From a virus: 45,267 bases of DNA. A program made the position numbers and the translations under genes. Shown piece after piece: positions 8,612-17,726 of the stretch. The DNA lies in the IMG/VR virus record IMGVR_UViG_3300046690_000241, positions 1 to 45,267 of that record; one strand, written 5' to 3'. The notes beneath the pieces were generated by a model that was given only the letters and a program-made list of their open reading frames with translations, had not been told where the DNA came from and searched no databases. Position 1 is the stretch's first letter; every line of letters begins with the position of its first letter.

Positions 8612-10812
8612 TAGCGGTTGCTCGCGGTTTTGAAGTGCCAGTAAGCACCGAGCAGCTGGCCCGGTGTCGGGTTCGATACGCCGTTCGCCTTGAAATCGGC
8701 TTTCAGCTTCGGTAGCACGTCGTCAGGAATATCGCCCGGCGTCATCGACATCATGTTCAGGGTGGTCGGTGCGCGCTGGATCGACATGAAGCCGAGGCCC
8801 AGATGGTTCTGGAACGTGACCGACTTCGTGAACAGCGTGTCGATGTGCTGCTCGATGTCGGCTTCCGTGAACTTCTTTCCGGCCTGGTGCTGTGCGTCGA
8901 GAATGCTTTGATTCACAAACTGGCGGATACCGCCGATCTGCGACACGGCATCCGGGTCCGCGTTGAAACCTGTTGACTTCGGATAGGGGTTGACGCCCAT
9001 CGATTGCAGGCGCTGCGACAGTGTTTCGTTCACCGCGCGCAGATTCAGACTCCCCGGCGCATTCGAACCGGTGTTGTTGATCAGGTCCGCGCGCTGCTTG
9101 GACAGCGTCTTGAAATCGTCCACCGACAGGTTCTGCGCCTGTACCTGCCATTGATCGTTCGTCATGTTCGCCATGATCTGCGGCGATGTGACGAGCGTCT
9201 GGTAAAGCGCGGTGTTCGTCGTGTTCGTGCCTTCCGACATGTTCTTCGCGTACGACTGCAGGCCCGGCAGATCCTTCGGATTCACCGCGGCGAGATCGGC
9301 CGGGTTGATCGATGCCCAATTGCCGCGGTTCGACGCGAGCGTGCGCTGTACCTGCGCCACTGCCGCAACGTCGCGTTGATCGATCGCCTGCGTCTGCTCG
9401 TTGTATTGCTGCGTCGCGAGCGTGACGGCCTGCTGCATCCATTCAGGTTTTTGTTGCAGGACCGGATTCGCGCGCACCTGGGCAACCACGTCGACCAGTG
9501 CCGGGCGCGTCGTGTTGACGGCGCCTGACTGGTACGCCGCGACGTTCTTTTGCACATAGTCGCGCCCGGCATCCGAGATGATCGGCTTGCCGTCGGCGCC
9601 CACAGCGTTGATCCAGTTACCCGGTGCGCCTGCTGCTTGCGCCGCAGCCATAGCTTTGTCGAGCGTTCCCGGGCCGTCGTGGTAAGCCGCCCATGCCTTG
9701 GCGGGATCTCCGTAGCGCTGTACCAATGTGGTCAGATAATCGCGGCCCACGCGTGCGCGTTCGGCGAGGCTGTTATCTGCGGCGGGGCGAACGCCATAAC
9801 CCGGATCGGTATTGGTGCTGTCGACAACCTGCATCTTGCCGCGCGCACCGGTCGGCGAAGTGACGACTGTGCCGTCTGCGTTGTAATCGCGGCTGCCCGA
9901 TTCAGACTGCGCGGTGATCGCGAGCATGCGCGAAAGCGGGCTGTTCGACATCTGCGGCGCAACCGAAGTCATCACGCCGCCCACAACCTGGCTGGCGACC
10001 TGCGTGCCGAGATACGTGTTGAGCTTGCCGTTGACCTTGAGAATGTCGTCGGCCGTCATCTGCGGCGAATACTTCGCCAGCAGCTGGTTCGCGTAGGTCG
10101 TTTGCCCCTGCTGCAGCGCCGCGTCGATCGCGCCGGTCAGCGCGTTGCTTTTCATCAACGTCTGGTTCGCTTCGATCTCGGTCGCGGCGCTTCCGTTGAT
10201 CTTGCCCGCCTGGTACGTCGCGGCGTCGATCGCCTGCAACCCCTTGTCAATCTGGTCGGGGTTGTTGAAGCTAAGTGCGACCTGATTCGATGCGAGCTTG
10301 ACCGTGCCTTGCTGCGTCGACAGCGCGTACGCCTTGAACTGCTGGCCTTCCCATTGCGTGGTCGCGCCGTGGAACTGCGTGGCGATATCGTGCGCCTGTT
10401 CATTGAACATGCGCAACTGCATCGGGTTCGACAACTGCGCGCTGATCTGCGACGCGCTGTCGGTCAGCTTGCCGGTGTATTCGTCGGCCAGGCTCATGCC
10501 GCTATCGCGCTGGACTGCGGCCGCGCCGGTCTGTGTCATCACCCCGCTTTGCGGGTTGTACATCAGATCCTGCTGCGTGGTCTTGAGCTGGTTGACGGCA
10601 TCATTGACGCGCGTCTGGTTCGCCAGATTCTGCGCATCAATGATCATCTGCGAATGCACGTTCGCGGCCTGCCCGAGCGCATCACCGGTCGCGCTGAATT
10701 GCTGCGCGCCCTGATCGAGCAGCCCGGCAGACACTGCGGTCGACGACTGAACGTCAGGCGCCTGGCTTGGCGTTACCTGCTGCGAAGGATCAAGGGAAGG
10801 TACGACGGGCAT
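8611..10812 (-). CDS. Internal virion protein with lytic transglycosylase domain
   Basis: 733 residues. The segment at about 290-390 is a soluble-lytic-transglycosylase fold: RMLAITAQSESGSRDY with the likely catalytic Glu304, then TGARGKMQV, a downstream YLTTLVQRYGDPAKAWAAYH and DGPG. The flanks are Gln/Asn/Ala-rich and helical, as in ejection proteins. It plays the role T7 gp16 fills with its N-terminal lysozyme: local opening of peptidoglycan during DNA ejection. Its start overlaps the stop of the upstream virion gene (ATGA) and its stop overlaps the giant gene (TAATG), so the three are probably made together. Confidence 0.85.
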   Translation of the reverse strand: MPVVPSLDPSQQVTPSQAPDVQSSTAVSAGLLDQGAQQFSATGDALGQAANVHSQMIIDAQNLANQTRVNDAVNQLKTTQQDLMYNPQSGVMTQTGAAAVQRDSGMSLADEYTGKLTDSASQISAQLSNPMQLRMFNEQAHDIATQFHGATTQWEGQQFKAYALSTQQGTVKLASNQVALSFNNPDQIDKGLQAIDAATYQAGKINGSAATEIEANQTLMKSNALTGAIDAALQQGQTTYANQLLAKYSPQMTADDILKVNGKLNTYLGTQVASQVVGGVMTSVAPQMSNSPLSRMLAITAQSESGSRDYNADGTVVTSPTGARGKMQVVDSTNTDPGYGVRPAADNSLAERARVGRDYLTTLVQRYGDPAKAWAAYHDGPGTLDKAMAAAQAAGAPGNWINAVGADGKPIISDAGRDYVQKNVAAYQSGAVNTTRPALVDVVAQVRANPVLQQKPEWMQQAVTLATQQYNEQTQAIDQRDVAAVAQVQRTLASNRGNWASINPADLAAVNPKDLPGLQSYAKNMSEGTNTTNTALYQTLVTSPQIMANMTNDQWQVQAQNLSVDDFKTLSKQRADLINNTGSNAPGSLNLRAVNETLSQRLQSMGVNPYPKSTGFNADPDAVSQIGGIRQFVNQSILDAQHQAGKKFTEADIEQHIDTLFTKSVTFQNHLGLGFMSIQRAPTTLNMMSMTPGDIPDDVLPKLKADFKANGVSNPTPGQLLGAYWHFKTASNR

Positions 10813-11444
10813 CAGGAAACCCCTGCGCGTTGGTTGCGATACCAGTTCGAGGCGACGCCCGTCGCGGTCGTGAGCAGCGACGTTGCGCCGGCCATCGTCG
10901 GGCTAACCGAGGCTGCGGCCGAGCGGTACGCTGCGGCGTTCGCGATGTCGCTTTGCGACTGCTGCGTATAGCCCATGGCGGCGCGCGCGGCGTTGGCCGT
11001 GATCGTCTGTACGTTCTGGTCTGTGATGTATTGCGTGCTGTTCTGCACGTTCTGCGCGGTGCCGGCTGCGGTAACGTCGATGCCGTTGGCGGCCATCGCC
11101 GCGCGCTGCGACGCAACGGTCTGCGCGCCCTTCGTCTCGGTGTTGCCTGCCTGCCCGATGCCTGCGGTGACGGCGCTCGCCGCGGCCTGCTCGGCGTTGA
11201 TGGCGTTCGTCGTAAGCTGCTTCGCCTGCGCGTTATCGGCCGTGATGGCGTTGTTCGCCTTGCTGATCGCACCGATCAGGCTGAATGCACCGCCGGCCGC
11301 GCCGAGCGCGAGGTTCGCGTTGCTGGGCGTGAAAATGCTTGACGTGTCAGCCGGCGCGGAACCACCGAACCCGTAAGGCGCACCGCTGCCAGTCGTTGCG
11401 CTGGCAACACTTGTGGCGGCGGATAGGAGATTGGGCAGACACAT
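10812..11444 (-). CDS. Internal virion protein, T7 gp14-like
   Basis: 210 residues, Ala/Ser/Thr/Gln-rich. A hydrophobic Gly/Ala stretch at about 47-65 (LALGAAGGAFSLIGAI) is followed by a long helix with many Gln and Asn. Size, composition and place before the transglycosylase-bearing virion protein match the small ejection protein of T7-like phages (gp14), which inserts into the outer membrane. Sequence identity to gp14 is not claimed. It is coupled by TAATG to the GNAT-like gene upstream and by ATGA to the next gene. Confidence 0.6.
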   Translation of the reverse strand: MCLPNLLSAATSVASATTGSGAPYGFGGSAPADTSSIFTPSNANLALGAAGGAFSLIGAISKANNAITADNAQAKQLTTNAINAEQAAASAVTAGIGQAGNTETKGAQTVASQRAAMAANGIDVTAAGTAQNVQNSTQYITDQNVQTITANAARAAMGYTQQSQSDIANAAAYRSAAASVSPTMAGATSLLTTATGVASNWYRNQRAGVS

Positions 11445-11902
11445 TATCGTTTCATCCCGAAGCGGTGGAACGGCAAGCCGAAAACACCGTAGGGCTCAGT
11501 CTCTTTCTGTACGGTGAAGCCGAGGCGAGCGAGCCAGTAGACAGACTTCAGGCTGCGCGCGTCGACATAGTTCAGCAGCGTCGCGTATTTGTCGCTCATT
11601 AAGTGAACGTACGCGCGGCCGAGCTTCGTGAGCTGCTTCGGTGCGCGCTCGATCGCGGGCGTCCCGAGCATCCACGGCACGCCGAAGTCTGCCGCGGGCG
11701 TCACACCGAACAGCCCCGCCGGCTCGCCGTCCACTTCGATGGTCCACAGCAGCGTCGAGGCTTCGGCGCCCTGGCGCATCACCGCAAGGCAGTCGCGGTG
11801 CCCGCTCGATCCGTGAATTTCTTCGATGTCGGCGGTGCGCAGATTGGCGGCAATCGCTTCGACATCCCCGGCGCGTACGGCGCGCACAATCAGTTTTGCC
11901 AT
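11444..11902 (-). CDS. T7 gp13-like GNAT-fold protein (DUF2833)
   Basis: 152 residues. The C-terminal half (KYATLLNYVDARS, then YWLARLGFTV) parallels T7 gp13 (KYDTLWNYV, then FLKTIGAVF), a small protein of the internal-virion region with an acetyltransferase-like (GNAT) fold. The position between tail tube B and the gp14-like gene is the same as in T7. No clear acetyl-CoA loop is visible, so catalytic activity is doubtful; a role in virion assembly is more likely. The 10 bases CGTTCACTTA occur in this gene (11600-11609) but in coding sequence. Confidence 0.65.
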   Translation of the reverse strand: MAKLIVRAVRAGDVEAIAANLRTADIEEIHGSSGHRDCLAVMRQGAEASTLLWTIEVDGEPAGLFGVTPAADFGVPWMLGTPAIERAPKQLTKLGRAYVHLMSDKYATLLNYVDARSLKSVYWLARLGFTVQKETEPYGVFGLPFHRFGMKR

Positions 11903-11904
11903 GC

Positions 11905-14157
11905 CTAGCCGCCTATGGACGCTTCGATGGTCATGGATGCCACGATCAGCGGCAGTGGGTCCGATTGCCGGATATACACCGAGCCGTCATCGTCCCAACC
12001 GGGCGACATGTCGAGTTCGATCACCCCGGTGATCAGCGCGGGCGGCGAACCGTACGGCTCGGTCGTGCGCTGCTTGTACTGCACCAGTTCGTCGAGCGAT
12101 GGGCCTGCGAAAATGCCCGACGAGTTGTGCACGCGCAGCCATACGCGGTTGATGTTTTTGACCGCGCCCTGGCCGTACCCCTGCGCCATGAACGAAAAGG
12201 GTAGCGTCTGCATGTCCGCGGTGATCGGCAACCCCACGGCCACGATGCTGGCGGCATGCTGAAGCGCGACCGCGCCATTCGTGACAACCTGCTGGGGCTG
12301 CACCGCGCCGTCGGCGAGTATGCTCACCGTTTTGCCTTCCAGGTGATCGAGCCCGGCGACAGTCATTGTCGACGTGCCCGAATACAGTACGCCGCAATCG
12401 ACGAAGAAACTGTCGGTGAGCGCTTCAACCTGGCGGCTGTGCATGCGCTCGACGTAGCGCACCTGACGCCCGTTGACCGTCCGGTTGACGATCACATACG
12501 GCACCGACTCACTGCCTTCCGTGACGACGCAAACCGATTCGAACGTGCCGTCCGTGTCGTGGTGGTGCCATGCCGACACCTTATTCGCTGGCGAATAGGT
12601 GAGTCCCAGCAGATTGCCGTTCGACGATACGCACCACATGATCGGGTAGGGCGCTTTCGCATACGCCATATCCGCGATGGTGAAGAAGTCGAACAGGTGC
12701 GGCGCCATCAGGCTGATGTCCTGCGTGACGTATCCGCCGGCGTAGTAGTTGTACGTCATCTCGCCGACGTGGCCGCCCAGCGCCATCGCATAGAGCAGCG
12801 AATTGCTGACCGTCACCGGCACGACGTTGGACGCGCCGGTATAGCCCTGCGGCTGTATCGACAGCGTGCTCGGCGTTAGCGCCTGCGTGGCCGAACCGTT
12901 GGCGGTTACCGCCCATTCGGCGCTGGACGTGAGCAGCACGAGCTCTGACAGCGGCACGATATGGCGGATCGTGTTCGCTTCGCGCGCGGCGATCCGGAAC
13001 ACGAGCGCATCGGTGTCGCGCGACGGTGTGCTCGACGACAGGTTCGACTCGGTGCCGGTGCGCGTCATCCACAGCGTTTGCGGCAGCGTGATCGTGCTGG
13101 CGAATACGCGCCGCTGCTGGTCGTAGCTGACCGCGCTGGGGTAGTTGTTGATGTTTGCGAACGGGTTCGCCAGTTCCGGCGGTGTGGTCGCGGTGTCGGG
13201 GACGATGTTGTTGTCCACGACGATTGTGTCTTCGGTCTGCGCAATGAACGCGTAAATGCCCTGAAACTTGCGGTACACGTTGTAGCGCGCCGCGCCGGGC
13301 GTGACTGACCACGTGATGATGTTGGTGTAGCCCGCGAGCGTCAGGTCGTTATTCGCAATCGACGTGGCAGAGGCCAGCGATTCTTCCCCGGTCGACGACA
13401 GCGACGTGACCAGATACACGTAATCGATATAGTTCGGCGTGCCTGTGGTGCCGTGGACCGCCGTCGCGAGCACACCGGTTGGTGGCGTCATCGACGAAAC
13501 AAAGCTGATGTTGGTCAGCGTCCAGTTCGCCGCGCCCAGCCGGCGCAGTTCCGCAGGCGGGTATTTCGGGTGAACGATCGTCATCACGTCGGCCGATTGC
13601 ACATAGTGCAGATCGAACAGATCCGCTTCGGCGTACGGCGTGGGCAGCGTGTAGACGCGCGCCGCGGTGGCCGGTCCATTCACGCGCGTCAGGTCGAGAT
13701 AGTTGCCGGGAGGATCGGTGAGCCTGAAGGTGGTCGGCGTTGCGTCGCGCACGACCCCATAGACCGATGCGGTTGCGGTCTGGACGTACACCCATTGCCC
13801 GCCGGAAAAGCTGTTCGCCGCGTTCACGACGTTGCCGACGACTAGCGCGGATACCGGTGCTTCGAGCAGCGTCGCGCCTTGCGTGTGAAAGCGGACGTAC
13901 CGGTCGCCGAATTCCAGCACCATGGTTTGTGTCGTGCTGTAGGTGAACGGGATCAGCCGCGATTTCTTCGTGCTGTCCACGGTTTCCAGTACGAAGGCCG
14001 TGCCAGCGCGGTTGACGGCCGGACCGTGCGGCAGGGTGACGAAGTTGCGGCACGTCGCCAACCCGGTCTGGAACTGGTCGAGATCGACGCGGCCGAACAG
14101 TTCCGGCGTGATCTCGCCAGCGGCGAACGAGCGGAGCAGGTTCTTTATGTTCGGCAT
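11905..14157 (-). CDS. Tail tubular protein B (nozzle), T7 gp12-like
   Basis: 750 residues, starting MPNIKNLLRSFAAGEITPEL. This opening, with LATCRNFVTLPHGPAVNRAGT just after, is characteristic of the nozzle protein family of short-tailed phages. The remainder is mostly beta-strand with Thr/Ser-rich loops, including fibronectin-like pieces around ITWSVTPGAARYNVYRKF. The start at 14157 overlaps the gatekeeper stop (TAATG); longer in-frame starts would run back into the gatekeeper gene. The protein forms the lower part of the tail through which DNA exits. Confidence 0.9.
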   Translation of the reverse strand: MPNIKNLLRSFAAGEITPELFGRVDLDQFQTGLATCRNFVTLPHGPAVNRAGTAFVLETVDSTKKSRLIPFTYSTTQTMVLEFGDRYVRFHTQGATLLEAPVSALVVGNVVNAANSFSGGQWVYVQTATASVYGVVRDATPTTFRLTDPPGNYLDLTRVNGPATAARVYTLPTPYAEADLFDLHYVQSADVMTIVHPKYPPAELRRLGAANWTLTNISFVSSMTPPTGVLATAVHGTTGTPNYIDYVYLVTSLSSTGEESLASATSIANNDLTLAGYTNIITWSVTPGAARYNVYRKFQGIYAFIAQTEDTIVVDNNIVPDTATTPPELANPFANINNYPSAVSYDQQRRVFASTITLPQTLWMTRTGTESNLSSSTPSRDTDALVFRIAAREANTIRHIVPLSELVLLTSSAEWAVTANGSATQALTPSTLSIQPQGYTGASNVVPVTVSNSLLYAMALGGHVGEMTYNYYAGGYVTQDISLMAPHLFDFFTIADMAYAKAPYPIMWCVSSNGNLLGLTYSPANKVSAWHHHDTDGTFESVCVVTEGSESVPYVIVNRTVNGRQVRYVERMHSRQVEALTDSFFVDCGVLYSGTSTMTVAGLDHLEGKTVSILADGAVQPQQVVTNGAVALQHAASIVAVGLPITADMQTLPFSFMAQGYGQGAVKNINRVWLRVHNSSGIFAGPSLDELVQYKQRTTEPYGSPPALITGVIELDMSPGWDDDGSVYIRQSDPLPLIVASMTIEASIGG

Positions 14158-14822
14158 TATCGGTTCTGTATCCAGGGCGCGGGGCGCTGCGACTGCGAGA
14201 TCGAGCGGCGCCGGTTGTTCGCATCGTTGGCCGTAGCCTGAGCGAGACTGAGCCCGTAAGCCTTCATGCACGACGACGCCATGGCGGCGCCTGCATCGCC
14301 TTTCATTACCGGGCCTGCGAGATACGCGGCGAGCAACCACGCAATCGCGTCAACGACCTGCGCACTGAACTTGGTCGTGTCGGTGACGCTCGCCACGTAG
14401 CGAATGATCGCGTTTTCGAGGTTGGTGTAAATGACCGCGGTGCCGTCGCCGCGCGCTTCGAGTTCGTACGGTACCGCCGGCATCGTGAAGGCGTCGTCCT
14501 GCCAGTGGCCGCAGCGCTCGTCGATCGGATAGAACGTCGGCGCGTTCGGATCGATCAGGTCGATGATGTTGCGGCAATCGCTGGGCGTCTGATAGACGAA
14601 CTGGAAGCCGGGCGGCGGTGTGTCGGTCAGCAGGGCGAGATTCATGCGCTTCGTTGCGAAGCCCCACTCGTGCGCTTCGAGCACCATGTCGCGCGCGATC
14701 GCGTAGAACCGGGCGCAATGCTCGGCCTGCGCGCTGCCTTCCGGCGGGCTGATGCTCGACACCGTGGCGCGGTCGCCAAGGTGCCCAAGCGCCAGATTGC
14801 AGATGTCGATTTCGCTGGCCAC
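14157..14822 (-). CDS. Tail tubular protein A (gatekeeper), T7 gp11-like
   Basis: 221 residues. It begins ASEIDICNLALGHLGD, the standard opening of tail tubular A / adaptor proteins, with a helical hairpin (CARFYAIARDMVLEAHEWGFA). The C-terminal half (VDAIAWLLAAYLAGP) is helical. It joins portal to nozzle. The start is GTG at 14822, supported by a strong Shine-Dalgarno (GAGGGG, six bases upstream). A terminator-like hairpin lies just upstream at 14843-14864. Confidence 0.9.
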   Translation of the reverse strand: MASEIDICNLALGHLGDRATVSSISPPEGSAQAEHCARFYAIARDMVLEAHEWGFATKRMNLALLTDTPPPGFQFVYQTPSDCRNIIDLIDPNAPTFYPIDERCGHWQDDAFTMPAVPYELEARGDGTAVIYTNLENAIIRYVASVTDTTKFSAQVVDAIAWLLAAYLAGPVMKGDAGAAMASSCMKAYGLSLAQATANDANNRRRSISQSQRPAPWIQNR

Positions 14823-14842
14823 GCGATACCCCTCAAATAGAA

Positions 14843-14864
14843 ACGGGAACCCTTGGGCTCCCGT
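14843..14864 (-). terminator. Hairpin before the tail tube genes
   Basis: ACGGGAACCC (14843-14852) and GGGCTCCCGT (14855-14864) form a ten-pair stem with one mismatch. On the minus strand it is followed by TTCTATTTG, a weak U-rich tail. It may reduce read-through from head genes into tail genes or set transcript ends. It overlaps no coding sequence. Confidence 0.45.
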
Positions 14865-14889
14865 ATTCGCTCACCGATACGCGAGCCGT

Positions 14890-15126
14890 TTACGTCAGAT
14901 CGGCAGGGTTCGGCAGATCGTCCGCGCCGTTGTGCGGCTTGCCGCCGATCGGGTTGTTGCCAGTCGCCTGCATCTGCGCGGCCTTGGCACGCCTCGTCAG
15001 CTTGCCGTCGGTGCGCTCCATCCACGAGTCGTGAAAGGCTTCTTCGTTCTCGATTTCGAACTCGTCGTTGACTTCGCGAAGATGGCCGTAGTAGCCCTTG
15101 GCGACGGCGATTACCTTGATGCCCAT
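14890..15126 (-). CDS. Small head-region protein of unknown function
   Basis: 78 residues. The N-terminal half (KVIAVAKGYYGHLREVNDEFEIENEEAF, quoted here only as KVIAVAKGYYG and NDEFEI) has the pattern of small beta-sheet proteins found next to capsid genes in many phages. The tail is polar with Asn/Pro. It sits between the cement protein and the gatekeeper, with hairpins on both sides (15152-15171 and 14843-14864), so it may have its own expression level. A head-completion or decoration role is inferred from place only. Confidence 0.6.
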   Translation of the reverse strand: MGIKVIAVAKGYYGHLREVNDEFEIENEEAFHDSWMERTDGKLTRRAKAAQMQATGNNPIGGKPHNGADDLPNPADLT

Positions 15127-15151
15127 GTCTTGCGCTCCGATTCAGTTGAAG

Positions 15152-15171
15152 GGCCGGGCCGAAGCCCGGCC
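15152..15171 (-). terminator. TTCG tetraloop hairpin after the cement gene
   Basis: GGCCGGGC (15152-15159) and GCCCGGCC (15164-15171) pair perfectly; on the minus strand the loop reads TTCG. The sequence after it (CTTCAACTG) has no real T-run, so it is either an inefficient terminator or an mRNA-stabilising 3' end for the abundant capsid and cement messages. Confidence 0.5.
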
Positions 15172-15176
15172 ATCCA

Positions 15177-15632
15177 TTACGCGACCGTGAAGCCCTTCGC
15201 GTAGTCGGTGGTGCCGTTGAGCGTCTGCAGGTCTTCGACCAGGCCGGCGGTGATCGTGCCGGCTGTTGCTGCCGAACCCGTCACGACATATTTCAGGCCA
15301 ACATACCGGCGGTACTTGCCGTACGGTAGGTCGAGCGCGACGACGCGCGCTTTTGCAACCAGCGACGCCACAGGGATCGCACCACTATCGAAGTGGACGA
15401 TCCCGTTCGTGGTAAGGCCGGCGTCGTCTGCCGACACGAGCTGGACGTTCAGCGACGTGAGGGTCGCAAACGCGGCGTTGACCTGGGCAAACAGGCTGAT
15501 GTCCTGGCCGTCGCCGATACCCGACTTGGTGTTCGGGCCGCCGCTCGGCAGGGTGTCGATGACGTTCGTCGAATTCGCGGACGCGGTAACCGCTTGCGCA
15601 TCCGAGAACAGGGATTGCTGGTCCATGATCAT
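15177..15632 (-). CDS. Bbp16-like capsid cement protein
   Basis: 151 residues, starting MIMDQQSLFSDAQAVTASA. This opening closely matches, from memory, the Bordetella phage BPP-1 protein Bbp16, which forms trimers that hold the capsid together from outside. The ending (GTTDYAKGFTVA) also fits. It lies directly after the major capsid gene, as in BPP-1. The Shine-Dalgarno AGGAG sits nine bases before the first ATG, so the start is well supported. A second ATG two codons in is possible but less well spaced. Confidence 0.85.
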   Translation of the reverse strand: MIMDQQSLFSDAQAVTASANSTNVIDTLPSGGPNTKSGIGDGQDISLFAQVNAAFATLTSLNVQLVSADDAGLTTNGIVHFDSGAIPVASLVAKARVVALDLPYGKYRRYVGLKYVVTGSAATAGTITAGLVEDLQTLNGTTDYAKGFTVA

Positions 15633-15666
15633 GGCGTACTACTCCTGTGTTTTCGTTTAAGAGCAA

Positions 15667-15680
15667 GCCACCGGGGTGGC
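15667..15680 (-). terminator. Short hairpin after the major capsid gene
   Basis: GCCACC (15667-15672) pairs with GGTGGC (15675-15680). On the minus strand TTGCTCTT follows. It may be a weak terminator or a 3' stabiliser between capsid and cement genes. Confidence 0.35.
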
Positions 15681-15700
15681 CCGCACCTTTGCGCTGCGAA

Positions 15701-16723
15701 TTAGACGACGCGTGCTTCGGTGGACAGAAGCGCGTCGACGATGCGGATCGGAATACCGAGGAACGAAGTCGTGATCTGCCCTTGTGCTTCGGAGATGCTC
15801 AGCGCGTTCTGCGACTTGTTCAGCGCCTGCACGCGCAGCATTTCGCCAACCGTGCGATTGACGTAGAACACCGGGCGGCCCATACCCTGTTTCGGGATAC
15901 GCGCCGTCATGCGGATCAGCGTCTGGATCAGGTCGGCAGGCGACGTGCCGTTCACGCCAGGGAACGTCGGCGCGGTCGTCAGCGTGGTCAGATCCGACAC
16001 GTTGATGTTTGCCGCGCGCACGACATAGCGCCAGTCTTTCAGCGCAATGCCGCACTTCCACTGCCAGCGGTCAGCGATCGCGCGGAAACGGTTGTTGTTC
16101 GCGTCGAATGCGTCGATCGTGCCGAGGTCTTCGTGGAAGATACCGGCCTTCGAGCCCTTCGGGAAAATGCCGGTAACCGTCTGGTCGCCCCAGTTCATCA
16201 GCCAGATCGAGCAGTTGTTCGAGCCGGTGCCGCCGCAATCGATGATGTTGTTGGCGTTCGGCGCGCCGCTGATCGCGCCGTAGCGCGGCGCGAGCCCGGT
16301 GAATCGCTCGGCGTTGACCGTCGTGTCGCCGTAGAACAGCGTCGACGCCATCGTTTCATTCATTGCTTCGAGGAACGAGTTGGCTTCGGACAGGCGGAAC
16401 GCGGCGGTGTTGCCATTCAGGTTCGCGACATCGACATCGATTTCGTTGCGCGCTTCCAGCATGCCGGTTGCTTCGTCGACCTGCGCGCGGGTCGACTTGC
16501 TCGGCGGCACACCGCCGTACAGCTTGCGCCAGATGACCGTGGGCAGGCCGGTGCGGATCGTCGTGCGGTGGCCGGTCGGCAGGTTGCCTTCCGTCCAGAT
16601 CGCGTCGAGCAGGATCTCGTTGGTCTGGTTCAGCAGTTCGACCACATCGGCGGTTGCGCCGGAAGGATCGAGCGATTTCGCTACGTCGAGCAGCGTCGGA
16701 TTCTTGGTGCCAAGTACGGCCAT
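15701..16723 (-). CDS. Major capsid protein (BPP-1 Bbp17-like)
   Basis: 340 residues, starting MAVLGTKNPTLLDVAKSLDP. Diagnostic segments include EGNLPTGHRTTIRTGLP, NGNTAAFRLSEANSFLEAMN, the FTGLAPRYG turn, IFPKGSKAGIFHEDLG and LKDWRYVVRAANINVSDL, all hallmarks of the capsid family present in BPP-1-like and other short-tailed phages (HK97-type fold). A good Shine-Dalgarno (AGGGG) stands nine bases upstream of the start. The scaffold gene precedes it by 12 bases and the cement gene follows, a normal head module order. Confidence 0.93.
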   Translation of the reverse strand: MAVLGTKNPTLLDVAKSLDPSGATADVVELLNQTNEILLDAIWTEGNLPTGHRTTIRTGLPTVIWRKLYGGVPPSKSTRAQVDEATGMLEARNEIDVDVANLNGNTAAFRLSEANSFLEAMNETMASTLFYGDTTVNAERFTGLAPRYGAISGAPNANNIIDCGGTGSNNCSIWLMNWGDQTVTGIFPKGSKAGIFHEDLGTIDAFDANNNRFRAIADRWQWKCGIALKDWRYVVRAANINVSDLTTLTTAPTFPGVNGTSPADLIQTLIRMTARIPKQGMGRPVFYVNRTVGEMLRVQALNKSQNALSISEAQGQITTSFLGIPIRIVDALLSTEARVV

Positions 16724-16735
16724 GATGTGCGCCCC

Positions 16736-17398
16736 TTATTTCTGGTTCGGATAGAGACGGTTCTCGATCGGCGTGTTGGCGCGATCTGCCTGCGCCGCCG
16801 CACCGGTAACGAGCCGGCCGTCTTCACTGATTGCCTTGCCTGCCTTGACCATGAACCGGACGACTTCCGGGTGATTGCCAAGACCGCTTTGATTCAGCAG
16901 CGTTTTCAACGCAGGCGAGCCGAACGTGTCGAGCGCTTTCTTTGCGACGCCCAGGTTTTCCGGCAGCTTGTCGCCGCCGATTTCCTTGTCCGTCGTGGTC
17001 TGTTCAGCCCACTCGGCGGTCATCGTCTTCTGCTGCTCGACCAGCTGCGCCGCGAACCCTTGCGCCTGTTTGGCGCCGAGATCTGCAACACGCTGTGCCT
17101 GCTCCTGCGTCAAGCCGAGTTCCTTCGCCGTCGCCTTCAACTCGTCAAGCGCTTCGCCTTTCAGGTCAACGCCTTCGGGCAGCTTGAATTCGTAGACGAC
17201 TTCCTTTGCGGCTTCATCGGTCTTCGCGGCTGCGTCGTCCGTTTTCGCTGCATCGGTCGGCTGTACATCGGTGCTCGTTGCCTGCGTGGTGCTGGCTTCG
17301 GGCGTTGCTGCCTGGCTCTGCGATGCGTCGGCGGGCGCTGCCGTCGTGCTGGTCGCGTCTGCCGGTGCCGCCTGGCTATCAGTGGTGGGGTCAGCCAT
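16736..17398 (-). CDS. Capsid scaffold / assembly protein
   Basis: 220 residues. The first 65 are Ala/Thr/Asp/Ser-rich and disordered. Residues about 75-150 are helical and charged (ELKATAKELGLTQEQAQRV, then QAQGFAAQLVEQQKTM), and the C-terminus is basic (ENRLYPNQK). This layout immediately upstream of the capsid gene is that of phage scaffolding proteins, which direct shell assembly and then leave. No protease motif is seen. The start lies inside the last codons of the Bbp19-like gene (overlap of 8 bases). Confidence 0.8.
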   Translation of the reverse strand: MADPTTDSQAAPADATSTTAAPADASQSQAATPEASTTQATSTDVQPTDAAKTDDAAAKTDEAAKEVVYEFKLPEGVDLKGEALDELKATAKELGLTQEQAQRVADLGAKQAQGFAAQLVEQQKTMTAEWAEQTTTDKEIGGDKLPENLGVAKKALDTFGSPALKTLLNQSGLGNHPEVVRFMVKAGKAISEDGRLVTGAAAQADRANTPIENRLYPNQK

Positions 17399-17726
17399 TT
17401 GGTTTGTCCTTTACCTTCGATTCGTTCGCCATCTGCGCGTACATCTCGGCACCACCGTCGATCGAATGGATCTGTGCCATGAGCTTTAGCGCAATGCTGC
17501 GTTTGCCTTCGTTGAAGATCGACCAGTTCGCGTTACCGTCGAACGACTGCTGGTACAGCCTTGCGTCGCCGAGCAGGCGCCACATGAATCGACGACCGCG
17601 TTTGCCGCTCATAAGCCAGCGGATATCGTCCAGCTCAACAGCGGCTTCGAACTTCGACTGCTCTTTTGTGGCCGCACGCTGTTCGTCCAGTGCGGCAAGG
17701 TCGGTCGGGTTGAAGTCGCTGCTCAT
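17391..17726 (-). CDS. Bbp19-like head protein
   Basis: 111 residues with a core WLMSGKRGRRFMWRLLGDA and GKRSIALKLMAQI. This matches the small BPP-1 Bbp19 family found between portal and scaffold genes; its role is not established. The start is preceded by the conserved element at 17757-17767, about 30 bases upstream, and has no strong Shine-Dalgarno. Confidence 0.7.
   Translation of the reverse strand: MSSDFNPTDLAALDEQRAATKEQSKFEAAVELDDIRWLMSGKRGRRFMWRLLGDARLYQQSFDGNANWSIFNEGKRSIALKLMAQIHSIDGGAEMYAQMANESKVKDKPNG

Noticed and set aside
13349-14224. A 291-codon minus-strand frame within the nozzle gene
   Set aside because: The nozzle product is well conserved in its own frame; this frame is a shadow with Arg-rich composition, no family motif and no coupling to neighbours.
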